The notes: generated by a model not told the origin, from the sequence alone. A DNA stretch of 64,000 bases from Prochlorococcus sp. AG-347-K17 (GCA_003281385.1 QCCE01000001.1:154657-218656); one strand, 5' to 3'; shown: positions 48,268-58,021, counted from the stretch's first letter. Made by a program: numbers and translations.

Positions 48268-49116
48268 ATGAGAAAAATAGTAAAAAACATAAGCCAGAAA
48301 TTATTGAAGTTGGATTTATTATTTTTATGCAATGGTAAAAGATTTAATAGTTTTATTGAACATTCAGACCTTACAAATGAATCTGATACTGATGAAATAA
48401 TAGATGCAATAAAACTTACTGTCCCAGTGGGGTGCTCAAAACCACTTATTAGAATAGGAGGGGATAAAGATGGTGCTTATTTGATACCTAATGATCTCGA
48501 TGATATAGATGCGTGTTTTTCTCCAGGAACAGACTATACCAAATCATTTGAAGACGAACTAGCTAAAAAATATCAAATTAAATCTTTTATGTCAGATGCC
48601 TCAGTAAAAACAAGTTCACTTAAGTTAATAGAAGGTTATCAATTTTTTCAAGAAAAATGGATAAGTGACTTTAATTATAAAAATACAATGACACTTTCGA
48701 ATTGGATAAAAAGTGTAAATTTAGATAATCCCAAAAATCTAATTTTACAAATGGATATTGAAGGTTCTGAATATAGTTCTTTAATACAAACTTCAGAATC
48801 ATGTTTAAAAAAATTCAAAATATTAGCTATTGAATTCCATAATTTGGATTATTTGAAAAATGAAAGATTTTTAAATCAAAGATTTGTTCCTGTTTTAAGG
48901 AGAATACTTCAAAATTTTGATTGCGTTCACGCACATGCCAATAATGCTAGTCCCTGTTTTGAAATAGGAGATTATAAGATACCTCGTACATTAGAGTTAA
49001 CCTTTTACAGAAAAGATTGTAATCATGGTGAAAAGAAAAGAAATATTCCTCACAAAAAAGATATAGTCAATGCTCCTTCGCATCCACCTATTGTTTTAGG
49101 AAAGCCTTGGACTTAA
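48268..49116 (+). CDS. FkbM-like SAM methyltransferase
   Basis: Protein of 282 residues. IRIGGDKDGAYLIP (near 66), FSPGTDYTKSFEDELAKKY as the SAM-binding loop, LQMDIEGSEYSSLIQ (about 164-178) and LAIEFHNLDYL are the FkbM-family pattern for sugar O-methyltransferases. The first 40 residues are basic and Phe/Leu-rich. It lies alone on the plus strand between an acyltransferase and an SGNH gene, so it probably methylates a glycan residue. The substrate is not known. Confidence 0.75.
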   Translation: MRKIVKNISQKLLKLDLLFLCNGKRFNSFIEHSDLTNESDTDEIIDAIKLTVPVGCSKPLIRIGGDKDGAYLIPNDLDDIDACFSPGTDYTKSFEDELAKKYQIKSFMSDASVKTSSLKLIEGYQFFQEKWISDFNYKNTMTLSNWIKSVNLDNPKNLILQMDIEGSEYSSLIQTSESCLKKFKILAIEFHNLDYLKNERFLNQRFVPVLRRILQNFDCVHAHANNASPCFEIGDYKIPRTLELTFYRKDCNHGEKKRNIPHKKDIVNAPSHPPIVLGKPWT

Positions 49117-49375
49117 AAAAAGAGGCTCGTAACTATACCTAATCAATTTTAATTAATAGTTTATTTTCTCTTTTTTAAGTACTTTGTAACCTTTTATGCT
49201 CCTATAAGTTTTTATAGATAAATTTTGATTATTCTCGCTTAGATGTCAAAAATAATTAGTAGACATTAAAATTTTAAAATAGATGTCCCCCTTAATATGA
49301 GTTAAAGAATTTATATGTATAATTGAATGGCTAAAACTATGCCCTGTATTATCTATCTAAATTTATTTATAATTC

Positions 49376-50566
49376 ATGAATAATAAAACTATAAATTTAA
49401 TAACATTTCTTATTTCTAGTTCCATATGCACAATAATTCTCTTCTTCTTCGCAACAAATTTATTTTCAAGGAAAAGAAATGAGCCTCCTTTAAATCTCGA
49501 CCAAAAAATATTGATTAAAGCTCATAATTATAAGTACAGCCCCGAAGAAATAAATGAATTAAGAAGAGAATTCGCGATCCCATATGTTTTTAAAGATATA
49601 CAATTTGAGGAAAGTATCTGGAACAAAAAATATGTAAATAAATTATCCGATGGGAGTAGAAAAACGTTTGGAGATGATTCTTGTGCAAACATTCCTAAGA
49701 AAAGAAGGATATGGGTTTTTGGAGGTTCAACTCTTTTTGGTTACGGAGTCTCCGATAACGACACCATTCCAAGCAAATTGAGCAAAATATTAAAAGAAAA
49801 AAGCGGCAATAATTGGTGCGTTAAAAACTTTGGCAGGGGATATTATTACAGTGAACAAGAACTTGGTTTATTCGTTAAATTGCTCTCAAGTAATTATTCT
49901 AAACTTCCAAGCAAAGTTATCTTCATTGATGGCTTAAATGATCATTACCATTTGAAATCTTCAAGTTATTTACTACAAGGCTCATTGATGTATAAAAAGG
50001 CCGAAAAAGGGGAATCTTTTTCTTTAAAAGCTTTAAATCTATTGACAAGGGCTTCAAACAGAATAGAGCAAGTATTTGGGGGTGACAACCCAAAGAGGTT
50101 TATAACAAAATGGCAAAGTACAAATTATGAGGAATGTATACCTTTTATCAAAATAAATGATTTTAATTCACTAAGTAATCAATGTATTAACTCAATAGAA
50201 AAAGCCACAAATAGAATGTTCTTAAACTGGAAAACTGCTAAAAAAATTTCGAATTCTTATGGGATAAAATTCATTCCAATTTTGCAGCCAGTTCCCTCTT
50301 TTGAATTACATCCTGAAAGTCCATTTGTGAATGAGAATGAATTCGGCCAGCATAATTTATCTGGCTATGCTTACAGGTTAATGCATGATGATAATAAAAA
50401 GGTGAAAGAGAAATATCAAGAAATCAATTCTGACTTTATAAATCTTTCAAGAATATTCTCACAAAGTTCCTCCAATCAATGTAAGTATCCTCACATTGAT
50501 ACGGTTCACTATAGTGAATGTGGAAGCGAGTTGATAGCTAATATCCTGTCTAAATTAATTTTTTAA
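49376..50566 (+). CDS. Membrane-anchored SGNH/GDSL hydrolase-like protein (copy 1)
   Basis: Protein of 396 residues. A single hydrophobic helix lies at residues 8-28 (LITFLISSSICTIILFFFA) and should anchor it in the inner membrane with the rest outside. SGNH blocks are VFGGSTLFGYGV (Ser near 117), FIDGLNDHYH (Gly-x-Asn-Asp near 186) and DTVHYSECG (Asp-x-x-His near the C-terminus). All catalytic residues appear present. A similar protein lies at 56855. A role in trimming or transferring acyl groups on exported glycans is inferred from the neighbouring OafA-type proteins. Confidence 0.7.
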   Translation: MNNKTINLITFLISSSICTIILFFFATNLFSRKRNEPPLNLDQKILIKAHNYKYSPEEINELRREFAIPYVFKDIQFEESIWNKKYVNKLSDGSRKTFGDDSCANIPKKRRIWVFGGSTLFGYGVSDNDTIPSKLSKILKEKSGNNWCVKNFGRGYYYSEQELGLFVKLLSSNYSKLPSKVIFIDGLNDHYHLKSSSYLLQGSLMYKKAEKGESFSLKALNLLTRASNRIEQVFGGDNPKRFITKWQSTNYEECIPFIKINDFNSLSNQCINSIEKATNRMFLNWKTAKKISNSYGIKFIPILQPVPSFELHPESPFVNENEFGQHNLSGYAYRLMHDDNKKVKEKYQEINSDFINLSRIFSQSSSNQCKYPHIDTVHYSECGSELIANILSKLIF

Positions 50567-50645
50567 TCACCACAACTAATTTTTTATATAGTTATGAAAC
50601 TAAAAATAAATTGACAATAATCATCAAATATTGAAAGATTTTAAA

Positions 50646-50807
50646 CTAAAAAATTGAGTAAATAAATGGAGCGACAACTGATCCTTGAGTAAAAACTATA
50701 AGAGCTCCCATAAGTACAATCGTTATAATTAAAGGGGCTAACCAATATTTCTTTCGAACTTTTAAAAAGTCCCAAACATCTTTAATTAAATCAAAAAAAT
50801 CTTTCAT
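50646..50807 (-). CDS. DUF5989-type small membrane protein
   Basis: A 53-residue frame from ATG at 50805-50807 to TAG at 50646-50648. The chain begins MKDFFDLIKDVWDFLK, has WLAPLIITIVLMGALIVF as one strong transmembrane helix, and ends VVAPFIYSIF. Small proteins of this kind (DUF5989) are known beside carbamoyltransferase and SxtJ genes, exactly as here: it starts 2 bp after the stop of the SxtJ-like gene. Function is unknown; association with the carbamoyltransferase is inferred from the repeated gene order. Confidence 0.82.
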   Translation of the reverse strand: MKDFFDLIKDVWDFLKVRKKYWLAPLIITIVLMGALIVFTQGSVVAPFIYSIF

Positions 50808-50809
50808 TT

Positions 50810-51199
50810 TTAAAAAATACGAGTTAGCTCAATTGATTTTTCATTTATTTCTCTATATGATTTCTGGTTAATTTTTTTTTGCCTTAATGGGTCATAACCA
50901 AAGATTTTCATTATTAAAGAAATAGGTTGTAAAACAACAATGAAAACAACACTAAGAATTATACGACTATTAATCCAGCCAAGTATGAGGCCTATTCGCA
51001 TCCATAATTTAAATGGATAAAAAAGCAAATTTGGGCATATTTTCCCAGCCAACAAAAATGGTATTCCAAGCCAAATAGTCCAGATTTTAAAAGCATGTCC
51101 GCTTATTATTGGAATAAAGAACCCAATAATAATTGGGAATCCAAATCCAATAACAAATCCAAATTGACGAAGTTGTTTTTTTGAAATAGAACTTTTCAT
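50810..51199 (-). CDS. SxtJ-family membrane protein
   Basis: Protein of 129 residues with three or four hydrophobic segments: FGFVIGFGFPIIIGFFIPII, TIWLGIPFLLA and ILSVVFIVVLQPISLIMKIFG. The ending with a conserved PLRQ-type basic segment fits SxtJ-like proteins, which occur next to carbamoyltransferases in saxitoxin and polysaccharide clusters. It begins 3 bp after the carbamoyltransferase stop and is followed 2 bp later by the 53-residue protein, giving a tight three-gene unit. Biochemical function is not known. Confidence 0.82.
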   Translation of the reverse strand: MKSSISKKQLRQFGFVIGFGFPIIIGFFIPIISGHAFKIWTIWLGIPFLLAGKICPNLLFYPFKLWMRIGLILGWINSRIILSVVFIVVLQPISLIMKIFGYDPLRQKKINQKSYREINEKSIELTRIF

Positions 51200-51202
51200 A
51201 AA

Positions 51203-53059
51203 TCAATCTAATTCAAATTCCTGTTTCCATTTTTCATCTACCTCTTCAAAGGGTTGCTCACTTTTTATAAGAATTTGATTCTCAAGAACGAGTATATCCA
51301 TCTCTGTCCTCATGAAGCAACGGTAGGCATCTTGCGGAGTACAAACAATTGGTTCTCCTCTTACATTAAATGATGTATTGACTATGGTAGGGCATCCAGT
51401 TCTTTCTTTAAAAGCACTAATTAATTTGTAATAACGAGGATTAGTCTCTTGACTTACTGTCTGAACCCTTGCTGAATAGTCAACATGAGTGATAGCAGGA
51501 AGAGAAGATCTCTGAATTTTTAATTTTTCAATCCCAAAAAGTTCCTTTTCGTTTTCTTTCATCTTTTTACAAAGTGTTTTTTTTAAAGGTGCCACTAAAA
51601 GCATATATGGACTTTTATGAGTTATTTCAAATTGACTTGCGACATCTTCTTCAAGGACTGAGGGAGCAAATGGACGGAAACTCTCTCTGTATTTAATTTT
51701 CAAATTCATCACACTTTGCATCTCTTTATTGCGAGGATCTCCAATAATTGATCTCCCTCCTAATGCTCTTGGTCCAAATTCCATTGATCCATTAAACCAC
51801 CCAATGACTTTTCCTTCATCAAGCATTTGAGCAAGTTTTTTAAAAAGTTTTGAATCTTCTAATGTTGTGAAGGGCGCCTTAATGTCTCTTAAGTAATCAA
51901 TAATTACTTTATTTGAAAAATTACAGCCTAAATATGTCCCTTTCATTGAGTCGTTGGAATTTACTTCCCTTGGTTTCTTAAAATAATCATGCCATCCAAT
52001 ATAAGCAGCACCTAAAGCGGAACCAGCATCACCACTTGCAGGCTGAATCCAAATGTCATCAAAAATTTTTTCTTTAAGTAATTTTCCATTAGCGACGCAG
52101 TTAAGTGCAACACCTCCTGACAGACAAATATTTTTTATGCCAGTTTCTGATCTTAAAGACTTAGCGAGTTTTAATACTATTTCTTCAGTGACAACTTGAA
52201 TTGATTTTGCTAAATCCATATGAAATTGTGTTAATTGTGATTTAGTCCCTCTAGGCTTCTCGCCAAAAAGTTTATGGAATTTTTGACTAGTCATTCGAAA
52301 TCCTCGATGATACTTAAAGAAACTAGTGTCAAGCCTGAAAGTTCCATCATCTTTAATATCAATTAAATGATCTTTTATTTTTTGAACGTATTTTGGTTCT
52401 CCATAAGGAGCTAAACCCATTAATTTATATTCACCAGAGTTGACTTTAAATCCGCAATAATAAGTAAATGATGAGTAAAGGAGTCCTATAGAATGGGGGA
52501 AACTTATTTCCCAAAGAGGTTTAATTTTGTTGCCTTTACCAATCCAAGCAGACGTCGTGGCCCATTCTCCCACCCCATCCATGCAAAGTATTACTGATTC
52601 TTTAAATGGGCTTGGATAAAAAGCAGAACTGGCATGAGATAAATGATGTTCAGAAAATAATAATTTAGGAATTTTTATTTCTTGTTCAGGAACTAATTCT
52701 TTTTGTAATAATGTAAATTTCTTTTTAAGTTCCGATTTTAAAAATAATTTTTCATTTAACCATACCTGCATTGCAGCTATAAAAGATCTTCCCCCTCGAG
52801 GTGCTACAGCCAAATATGTTTCTAAAAGACGCTCAAATGTTAAAAGTGGTTTTTCATAGTAAACAATAGATTTTATATTTCTTAAATCAATCTTCTGAGA
52901 TTCAAGGCAATATCGTACAGCATTAATTGGAAATCTTGGATCGTGCTTCCTTCTAGAAAATCTCTCTTCTTGTACAGCCGTAATAATCTCGCCATCACCT
53001 AATAAAGCAGCTGCACTATCATGATAAAAACATGAAATTCCTAAAATATAATCAGTCAC
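51203..53059 (-). CDS. O-carbamoyltransferase (NodU/CmcH family)
   Basis: Carbamoyl-phosphate dependent transferase of 618 residues. The Kae1-like N-terminal domain begins YILGISCFYHDSAAALL and includes FSEHHLSHASSAFYPSPF with metal-binding histidines, VILCMDGVGEWATTS and LSGGVALNCVANGKL. The C-terminal YrdC-like region has WFNGSMEFGPRALGGRSIIGDPRN and PTIVNTSFNVRGEPIVCTP. The length and motifs match NodU. The product is probably a carbamoylated sugar in the surface glycan. First gene of the carbamoyltransferase-SxtJ-DUF5989 unit. Confidence 0.92.
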   Translation of the reverse strand: MTDYILGISCFYHDSAAALLGDGEIITAVQEERFSRRKHDPRFPINAVRYCLESQKIDLRNIKSIVYYEKPLLTFERLLETYLAVAPRGGRSFIAAMQVWLNEKLFLKSELKKKFTLLQKELVPEQEIKIPKLLFSEHHLSHASSAFYPSPFKESVILCMDGVGEWATTSAWIGKGNKIKPLWEISFPHSIGLLYSSFTYYCGFKVNSGEYKLMGLAPYGEPKYVQKIKDHLIDIKDDGTFRLDTSFFKYHRGFRMTSQKFHKLFGEKPRGTKSQLTQFHMDLAKSIQVVTEEIVLKLAKSLRSETGIKNICLSGGVALNCVANGKLLKEKIFDDIWIQPASGDAGSALGAAYIGWHDYFKKPREVNSNDSMKGTYLGCNFSNKVIIDYLRDIKAPFTTLEDSKLFKKLAQMLDEGKVIGWFNGSMEFGPRALGGRSIIGDPRNKEMQSVMNLKIKYRESFRPFAPSVLEEDVASQFEITHKSPYMLLVAPLKKTLCKKMKENEKELFGIEKLKIQRSSLPAITHVDYSARVQTVSQETNPRYYKLISAFKERTGCPTIVNTSFNVRGEPIVCTPQDAYRCFMRTEMDILVLENQILIKSEQPFEEVDEKWKQEFELD

Positions 53060-53127
53060 AAAATTAGAAAGTTAAATTTCATTAGAATTAATAATAAACT
53101 TTTTTTCTATTAAAAACCAAAAATTGT

Positions 53128-53646
53128 TTAAAAAACGATCTGTGAATTAACCTTAAAAGGCAATTTAGCCCTTCCATTAAGTTCTGATAATTCAATTACC
53201 ACACTTAAACCAACAATTTTTTTATTCATAGAAAATAATAAATTTTTTATACATTCTACAGTGCCTCCAGTAGCAAGAAGGTCATCAACTATTGCAAAAC
53301 TATCAAAATCTTTAATTGCGTTTTTTTGAATAGATAAAGTGCTCTTACCATATTCTAATTCATATTCATTAGTTAAGATTTCTCCAGGGAGTTTACCAGG
53401 TTTTCTTGCTATTACGATTGGTTTAGAGGTATTAAATCCTATAGCACTTCCAAATATAAATCCTCTAGCATCAATAGCTAATATTGCATCTGCATTTTTA
53501 ATAATCACATCATCTGACATCTCATTAATAAGTTTTTTAAAAACTTTAGGATTGCCAAAAATTGGACTTACATCCCTAAACAAGATTCCTTCGTTTGGGA
53601 AATCATTATATGATCCTATTAAACTTTCATATTCGTTATGTTTCAT
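53128..53646 (-). CDS. apt: Adenine phosphoribosyltransferase
   Basis: Converts adenine and PRPP to AMP. The 172-residue protein has FPNEGILFRDVSPIF at residues 15-29, AIDARGFIFGSAI, ARKPGKLPGE and the PRPP loop FAIVDDLLATGGTVE (about 116-130). All fit Apt. It is divergent from the nucleosidase at 53698 with a 51-bp gap that must hold both promoters. Together they would recover adenine released from methylthioadenosine or S-adenosylhomocysteine. Confidence 0.92.
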   Translation of the reverse strand: MKHNEYESLIGSYNDFPNEGILFRDVSPIFGNPKVFKKLINEMSDDVIIKNADAILAIDARGFIFGSAIGFNTSKPIVIARKPGKLPGEILTNEYELEYGKSTLSIQKNAIKDFDSFAIVDDLLATGGTVECIKNLLFSMNKKIVGLSVVIELSELNGRAKLPFKVNSQIVF

Positions 53647-53697
53647 AGTTAAAATATCTCGAATACTTTATTTAATATAATATATATCCTAAATATC

Positions 53698-54450
53698 ATG
53701 GAACCAATGCATATTTGCCTTTTAAGTGCAATGCCTGAAGAAATTGGTGAAGCTCTCTTACACTTAGATAATATTCAGACTAAAACTTTTGGTGACTTCA
53801 AATTATATTGCGGAATATACAATAAAGATAATAACCAGACACCTGTATACATAACACTTGCTTGGAGTGGATGGGGTAAAGTAAGTGCAGCAAGGGCTGT
53901 TACAAGAATAATTTCAAGTTCTTTTTACAGAATCCCAATAAAATTAATTTTATTCACTGGAGTTGCAGGAGGAGTAAACAAAAATCTAAAGCAATGGGAT
54001 ATTGTATTACCTGATTCACTTATTCAGTATGATTTAGATGCAAGACCAATTTTTGATAAATTTGTAATTCCAAGTCTAAAAATAAGTAAGCTCAAACCCA
54101 AAAAGAAAATTCATGAATTGATTTACTCTGGCTTAGTTAAAGCAAAAAATAATAATAAATTGATTAATTTCGGCAAAATCAATAAAGGATTAATTGGCAC
54201 TGGTGATCAATTTATCGCAAATAATTCAGATTTAAAAAAATTAATAAATGATATTCCTAACCTTGATGCTGTCGAAATGGAGGGGGCTTCTGTCGCTCAA
54301 GTAGCTACTCAAGAAAACATTGAATGGATAATTATTAGAGTCATATCTGATAATGCTAATGAATCTGCGGCACTTTCTTTCACTCAATTTTTAAAACAAT
54401 ACAAAAAACATTCATGGCAATTAGTAAAAGAAATATTAAATAGCCTTTAA
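53698..54450 (+). CDS. mtnN: 5'-methylthioadenosine/S-adenosylhomocysteine nucleosidase
   Basis: Hydrolyses MTA or SAH to adenine plus the thio-sugar. The 250-residue protein shows LLSAMPEEIGEALLHL at the start, WSGWGKVSAARAVT, FTGVAGGVNKNLKQWDIVLPD, GTGDQFI and AVEMEGASVAQVA with the substrate-binding Glu-Met-Glu, then RVISDNANESAA with the catalytic Asp. The start could be 53698 or the next Met three codons on. Adenine released here is the substrate of the divergent apt gene. Confidence 0.88.
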   Translation: MEPMHICLLSAMPEEIGEALLHLDNIQTKTFGDFKLYCGIYNKDNNQTPVYITLAWSGWGKVSAARAVTRIISSSFYRIPIKLILFTGVAGGVNKNLKQWDIVLPDSLIQYDLDARPIFDKFVIPSLKISKLKPKKKIHELIYSGLVKAKNNNKLINFGKINKGLIGTGDQFIANNSDLKKLINDIPNLDAVEMEGASVAQVATQENIEWIIIRVISDNANESAALSFTQFLKQYKKHSWQLVKEILNSL

Positions 54451-54568
54451 AAAAATTTTATTATTTAGTTCTATAATAATGAAAAATCGATGATTGATCT
54501 TTGCAATAAATCTATAATTATTAAATTTTGTAATTAAATAAGATTAAAAATAAGCAAAAAAAATTCTT

Positions 54569-56650
54569 ATGAATAATCAATATGATAAACAAGGAAAATA
54601 TAGGTCAGAGATTGATGGTCTTAGAGCATTTGCTGTTATAGCAGTAATAATAAACCATTTTAATAAAGACTTTCTCCCTAGTGGATATTTAGGGGTAGAT
54701 ATTTTCTTCGTTATATCAGGATATGTAATAACGTCTTCACTATCATTCAGAAAAAGTAAAAATTTTGGGGACTTTATTACTAGTTTTTATGAGAGGAGGA
54801 TAAAACGTTTAGTTCCTGCTCTGATTGTATATGTATTGTTATCCAGCATTCTTATTTGCCTTTTTAGGGAAGATGCAAAGGGATCTCTTACCACAGGTTT
54901 TACATCATTATTTGGCATATCAAACATTGCATTATTCTGGGTTTCAAAAGATTATTTTGCAGACTCAATACTTCTTAATCCATTCACACATACTTGGTCT
55001 CTTGGAGTAGAAGAGCAATTTTATCTTTTATTCCCTCTCATAACATGGTTCACAGGATTTAGTCGTCAAACTAATAAAGGCGTAAGAAATTTCTTTATAA
55101 CAATTTTATTTTTAGTCATTTGCTCGTTAATTTTATTTATTTATCTTTATCCAAATAATCAACCTGCCGCTTATTTTTTGTTGCCTACAAGATTTTGGGA
55201 GATAGCAATTGGTAGCCTTACATTTTTAATTTATAAAAGAAGAAATTATTTTAATGAAAGATTAGAAGAAACTTCACCTACTATTTTTTGTGCCTTAATT
55301 ATTGGAGTGATGTTTTTACCAACATCTTTAGCAGTTCCTTCAACAATCTTAATAGTTATTCTTACTGTCTTACTAATTGCAAGCCTTAGAGAAGGAACAC
55401 TAATATTTAAGTTCTTTAGAGAAAAGAATGTAATTTATATAGGTTTAATTTCTTATTCACTTTATTTATGGCACTGGGGTATTTTGTCCATAAGTCGTTG
55501 GACGATAGGAATTCATTGGTGGTCAATTCCTTTTCAAGTAGCATTAATCTTTGTTCTCGCAGTAATATCTTATGAGTGGGTTGAAACTCCATTAAGGAAA
55601 AAAGATTGGTCATCTAAAAAATTTAAAACAATCTTTAAAGGATTTACAGCTGTGATATTTTCAGCATTTACTTTAGTTGTGCTAGGAAAATCTTTTGGGG
55701 AAAAATTATACTTAGGTAATAACAAATCAATTCTCACAAAGCCTTATTTTGAAGCTCTTCAAATCAGTGAGGATTGTTATGATATGGATTTTAAAAAGAC
55801 TTATAACCATTCAAGAATATTAAATTCATGTTTTGCAAAAATTGATGATAAAGCAAATACTTTGTATCTTTTAGGCGATAGTCACACTAATTCTCTTTGG
55901 TTTGGAGCAGAATTTATATCTCGAGAAATTAATTATAGTTTATTGACTTTTTCACAATCAGGAATGTTATTCCCTTCAGTTAATTATTTCCGCGAAGACC
56001 TTGCAAAACAAACACAAACTAATATGTATAGAAATTTCAACCTATTTGAAAAAAATATTATTTCGGAAGTTAAGGAGGGAGATATTTTTATAATTATGAA
56101 TCGTTTACCCTATCATTTTGGAAAAGATTGGTATAGTCACCCCGTAAGTTCTTTTCGCTTTTATGGAAAAAATGATCAAGTAGTCTTAAGAGATTCGAAG
56201 CAAGAATATTTTGAAGAATGGTTAATTTTGCTCGCTAAATTTACAAAAAAAGTAGGTAAAAAGGACGCCTCTGTTATCATCTTTACTCCAACACCTGAAT
56301 TTCCCAATGCACCTTATAAGCAATGCAAAGGTCAAAATGATCAATGGTTTAACAAATTTAGTAGAAAAAATTGCTCCATTCCAAAGGAATTTTTTACATC
56401 AGAAAAGGGGCAGTATACAAAGATAATTAGAGAACTTGAAAGAATATCATCTGAGTATGAAAATCTATATTTATTTGATTCTTTAAATGTTATGTGCCCT
56501 CAAGGAAAATGTAAATATTCGTTTGAAGAGAACCTGATTTATAATGACGATAATCATATTTCTAATTATGCTGCAAGATATGTTCTTGCACCTGAAATCT
56601 TGAGTTTCATAAAAAATCAAAAATTATCTATAGTTGAAAGAGAAAATTAA
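54569..56650 (+). CDS. OafA-type O-acyltransferase fused to SGNH domain
   Basis: Acyltransferase-3 membrane protein of 693 residues. YRSEIDGLRAFAVIAVIINHFN lies at residues 11-32, with the catalytic His in NHF. VDIFFVISGYVI, FYERRIKRLVP and SLGVEEQFYLLFP follow, then about ten helices to residue 380. The periplasmic SGNH part has LYLLGDSHTNSLW (near 430) and YNDDNHISNYAARY at the end. It would transfer an acetyl or other acyl group to a glycan on the periplasmic side. It is an inverted-orientation paralogue of the gene at 46077 and keeps a normal start. Confidence 0.9.
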   Translation: MNNQYDKQGKYRSEIDGLRAFAVIAVIINHFNKDFLPSGYLGVDIFFVISGYVITSSLSFRKSKNFGDFITSFYERRIKRLVPALIVYVLLSSILICLFREDAKGSLTTGFTSLFGISNIALFWVSKDYFADSILLNPFTHTWSLGVEEQFYLLFPLITWFTGFSRQTNKGVRNFFITILFLVICSLILFIYLYPNNQPAAYFLLPTRFWEIAIGSLTFLIYKRRNYFNERLEETSPTIFCALIIGVMFLPTSLAVPSTILIVILTVLLIASLREGTLIFKFFREKNVIYIGLISYSLYLWHWGILSISRWTIGIHWWSIPFQVALIFVLAVISYEWVETPLRKKDWSSKKFKTIFKGFTAVIFSAFTLVVLGKSFGEKLYLGNNKSILTKPYFEALQISEDCYDMDFKKTYNHSRILNSCFAKIDDKANTLYLLGDSHTNSLWFGAEFISREINYSLLTFSQSGMLFPSVNYFREDLAKQTQTNMYRNFNLFEKNIISEVKEGDIFIIMNRLPYHFGKDWYSHPVSSFRFYGKNDQVVLRDSKQEYFEEWLILLAKFTKKVGKKDASVIIFTPTPEFPNAPYKQCKGQNDQWFNKFSRKNCSIPKEFFTSEKGQYTKIIRELERISSEYENLYLFDSLNVMCPQGKCKYSFEENLIYNDDNHISNYAARYVLAPEILSFIKNQKLSIVEREN

Positions 56651-56854
56651 CTTTAGTAAAATCACAAAAATAACTTAATTTATAAAATCTTTTTTATGAC
56701 AAATGAAGTTCATTTACTACATCTAAAAAAAAATTAGCAGTTTTAAATATGGAGTTGTTTTTAGGGGATTTTTTATAGTTGTCTTTGTATTATGATATTC
56801 AATAATTTTGAAATTATCTAGCCAAAGAAAAATACAATTATTTAATATTTTATA

Positions 56855-58021
56855 ATGAAATTTAATACATATATCGCCAAAATTTTATTACCAGCAGTTT
56901 CAGTATATATACCTTTAGCAACTTATAGTACTTATCAATATATTATTAATTTAAAAAATAATGATAAATCAAATATCTTTCAAAAAGAAATAATTCAAAA
57001 AAATATAGAATTAAAAAATTCTGCAATAAAAGAAGGATACCTTCCACTTTATCTTCCAGAGAAAACTAAGAAATATGCCAATAACTTTGGAATTTATCCT
57101 ATAGGAAGTTTACCATTGTCAAAAACTTCTTTTTGTAGTGAGGGTTATGGTTGGATTACTTACAAAACAGATAGATTTGGCTTGAGAAATTCAGATTACA
57201 AATGGAATAACATCATGAATGAAAGAAACATTTTTTTCATTGGCGATTCTTTCATTCATGGAGCATGTGTACCTGATGATGCAACCATACCAGAAAAAGT
57301 TCAGAAGGGAACAAATAGTAACGTTATTAATCTGGCAACTGGTTCAAATGATCCTTATGAATATTTAGCGATAATAAATTCAGTAGTAAAACCTATTATA
57401 GAATTTTCAGAAAAAAGTAACATAGTGATACTGGCTTTCTACGCTAATGATAATATTCCTAAAAGTAGAAAAAATGATAGTTTACTTAAACATGCTCAGC
57501 CAATAATATCACTATCGAAAACTCCGGAGGTTGTACCAACAAAATTTTACATAGATAATATTTCATCTCTAATTGAAGATAATTATCCAACGTCTACTAA
57601 AGAAATCTTAAAAAAAACTCAGCAAAAAAAAGATAAAGATAAATGGCAACAAGGTATATTTTATCAAATCTCTACTCTTTATCCCTTTAGGGCTAAGCTC
57701 AGATCATTACTCAAAAATAAATCATTCAAAGGGTCTCCGTCTGAGAGATCTATTTCATTGCTTTCTAAAGTTTGCAAAAACCTTTGTAAACCAATCGTAG
57801 TTTACATCCCGAATAGTTCTTACTGGGAGTCGATTCATAACTCAGTATCATACAAAATCAAACTCAAAGAGATATCAACTAAAAAAGGTATTGAGTTCAT
57901 TGATGGAGAAGAAGTAATTGATAAAAATAATAAAGAAGATTATGCACCTGAAGGTAGTCACCTTTCAATAGAGGGTTATACAAAGTTAGCGGAATTAATC
58001 AAAAACTCAATTAAAAATTGA
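56855..58021 (+). CDS. Membrane-anchored SGNH/GDSL hydrolase-like protein (copy 2)
   Basis: Protein of 388 residues with a weak N-terminal hydrophobic stretch (ILLPAVSVYIPLATYSTYQYI) acting as signal or anchor. SGNH landmarks are FFIGDSFIHGACVPDDATIPEKV (Ser near 131), ILAFYANDNIP with the Asn block, and YAPEGSHLSIEGYTKLAELI near the C-terminus with the catalytic His. DDATIPEKV parallels DNDTIPSKL of the copy at 49376. Last gene of the polysaccharide block; the tRNA-Ala scar begins about 90 bp downstream. Confidence 0.72.
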   Translation: MKFNTYIAKILLPAVSVYIPLATYSTYQYIINLKNNDKSNIFQKEIIQKNIELKNSAIKEGYLPLYLPEKTKKYANNFGIYPIGSLPLSKTSFCSEGYGWITYKTDRFGLRNSDYKWNNIMNERNIFFIGDSFIHGACVPDDATIPEKVQKGTNSNVINLATGSNDPYEYLAIINSVVKPIIEFSEKSNIVILAFYANDNIPKSRKNDSLLKHAQPIISLSKTPEVVPTKFYIDNISSLIEDNYPTSTKEILKKTQQKKDKDKWQQGIFYQISTLYPFRAKLRSLLKNKSFKGSPSERSISLLSKVCKNLCKPIVVYIPNSSYWESIHNSVSYKIKLKEISTKKGIEFIDGEEVIDKNNKEDYAPEGSHLSIEGYTKLAELIKNSIKN

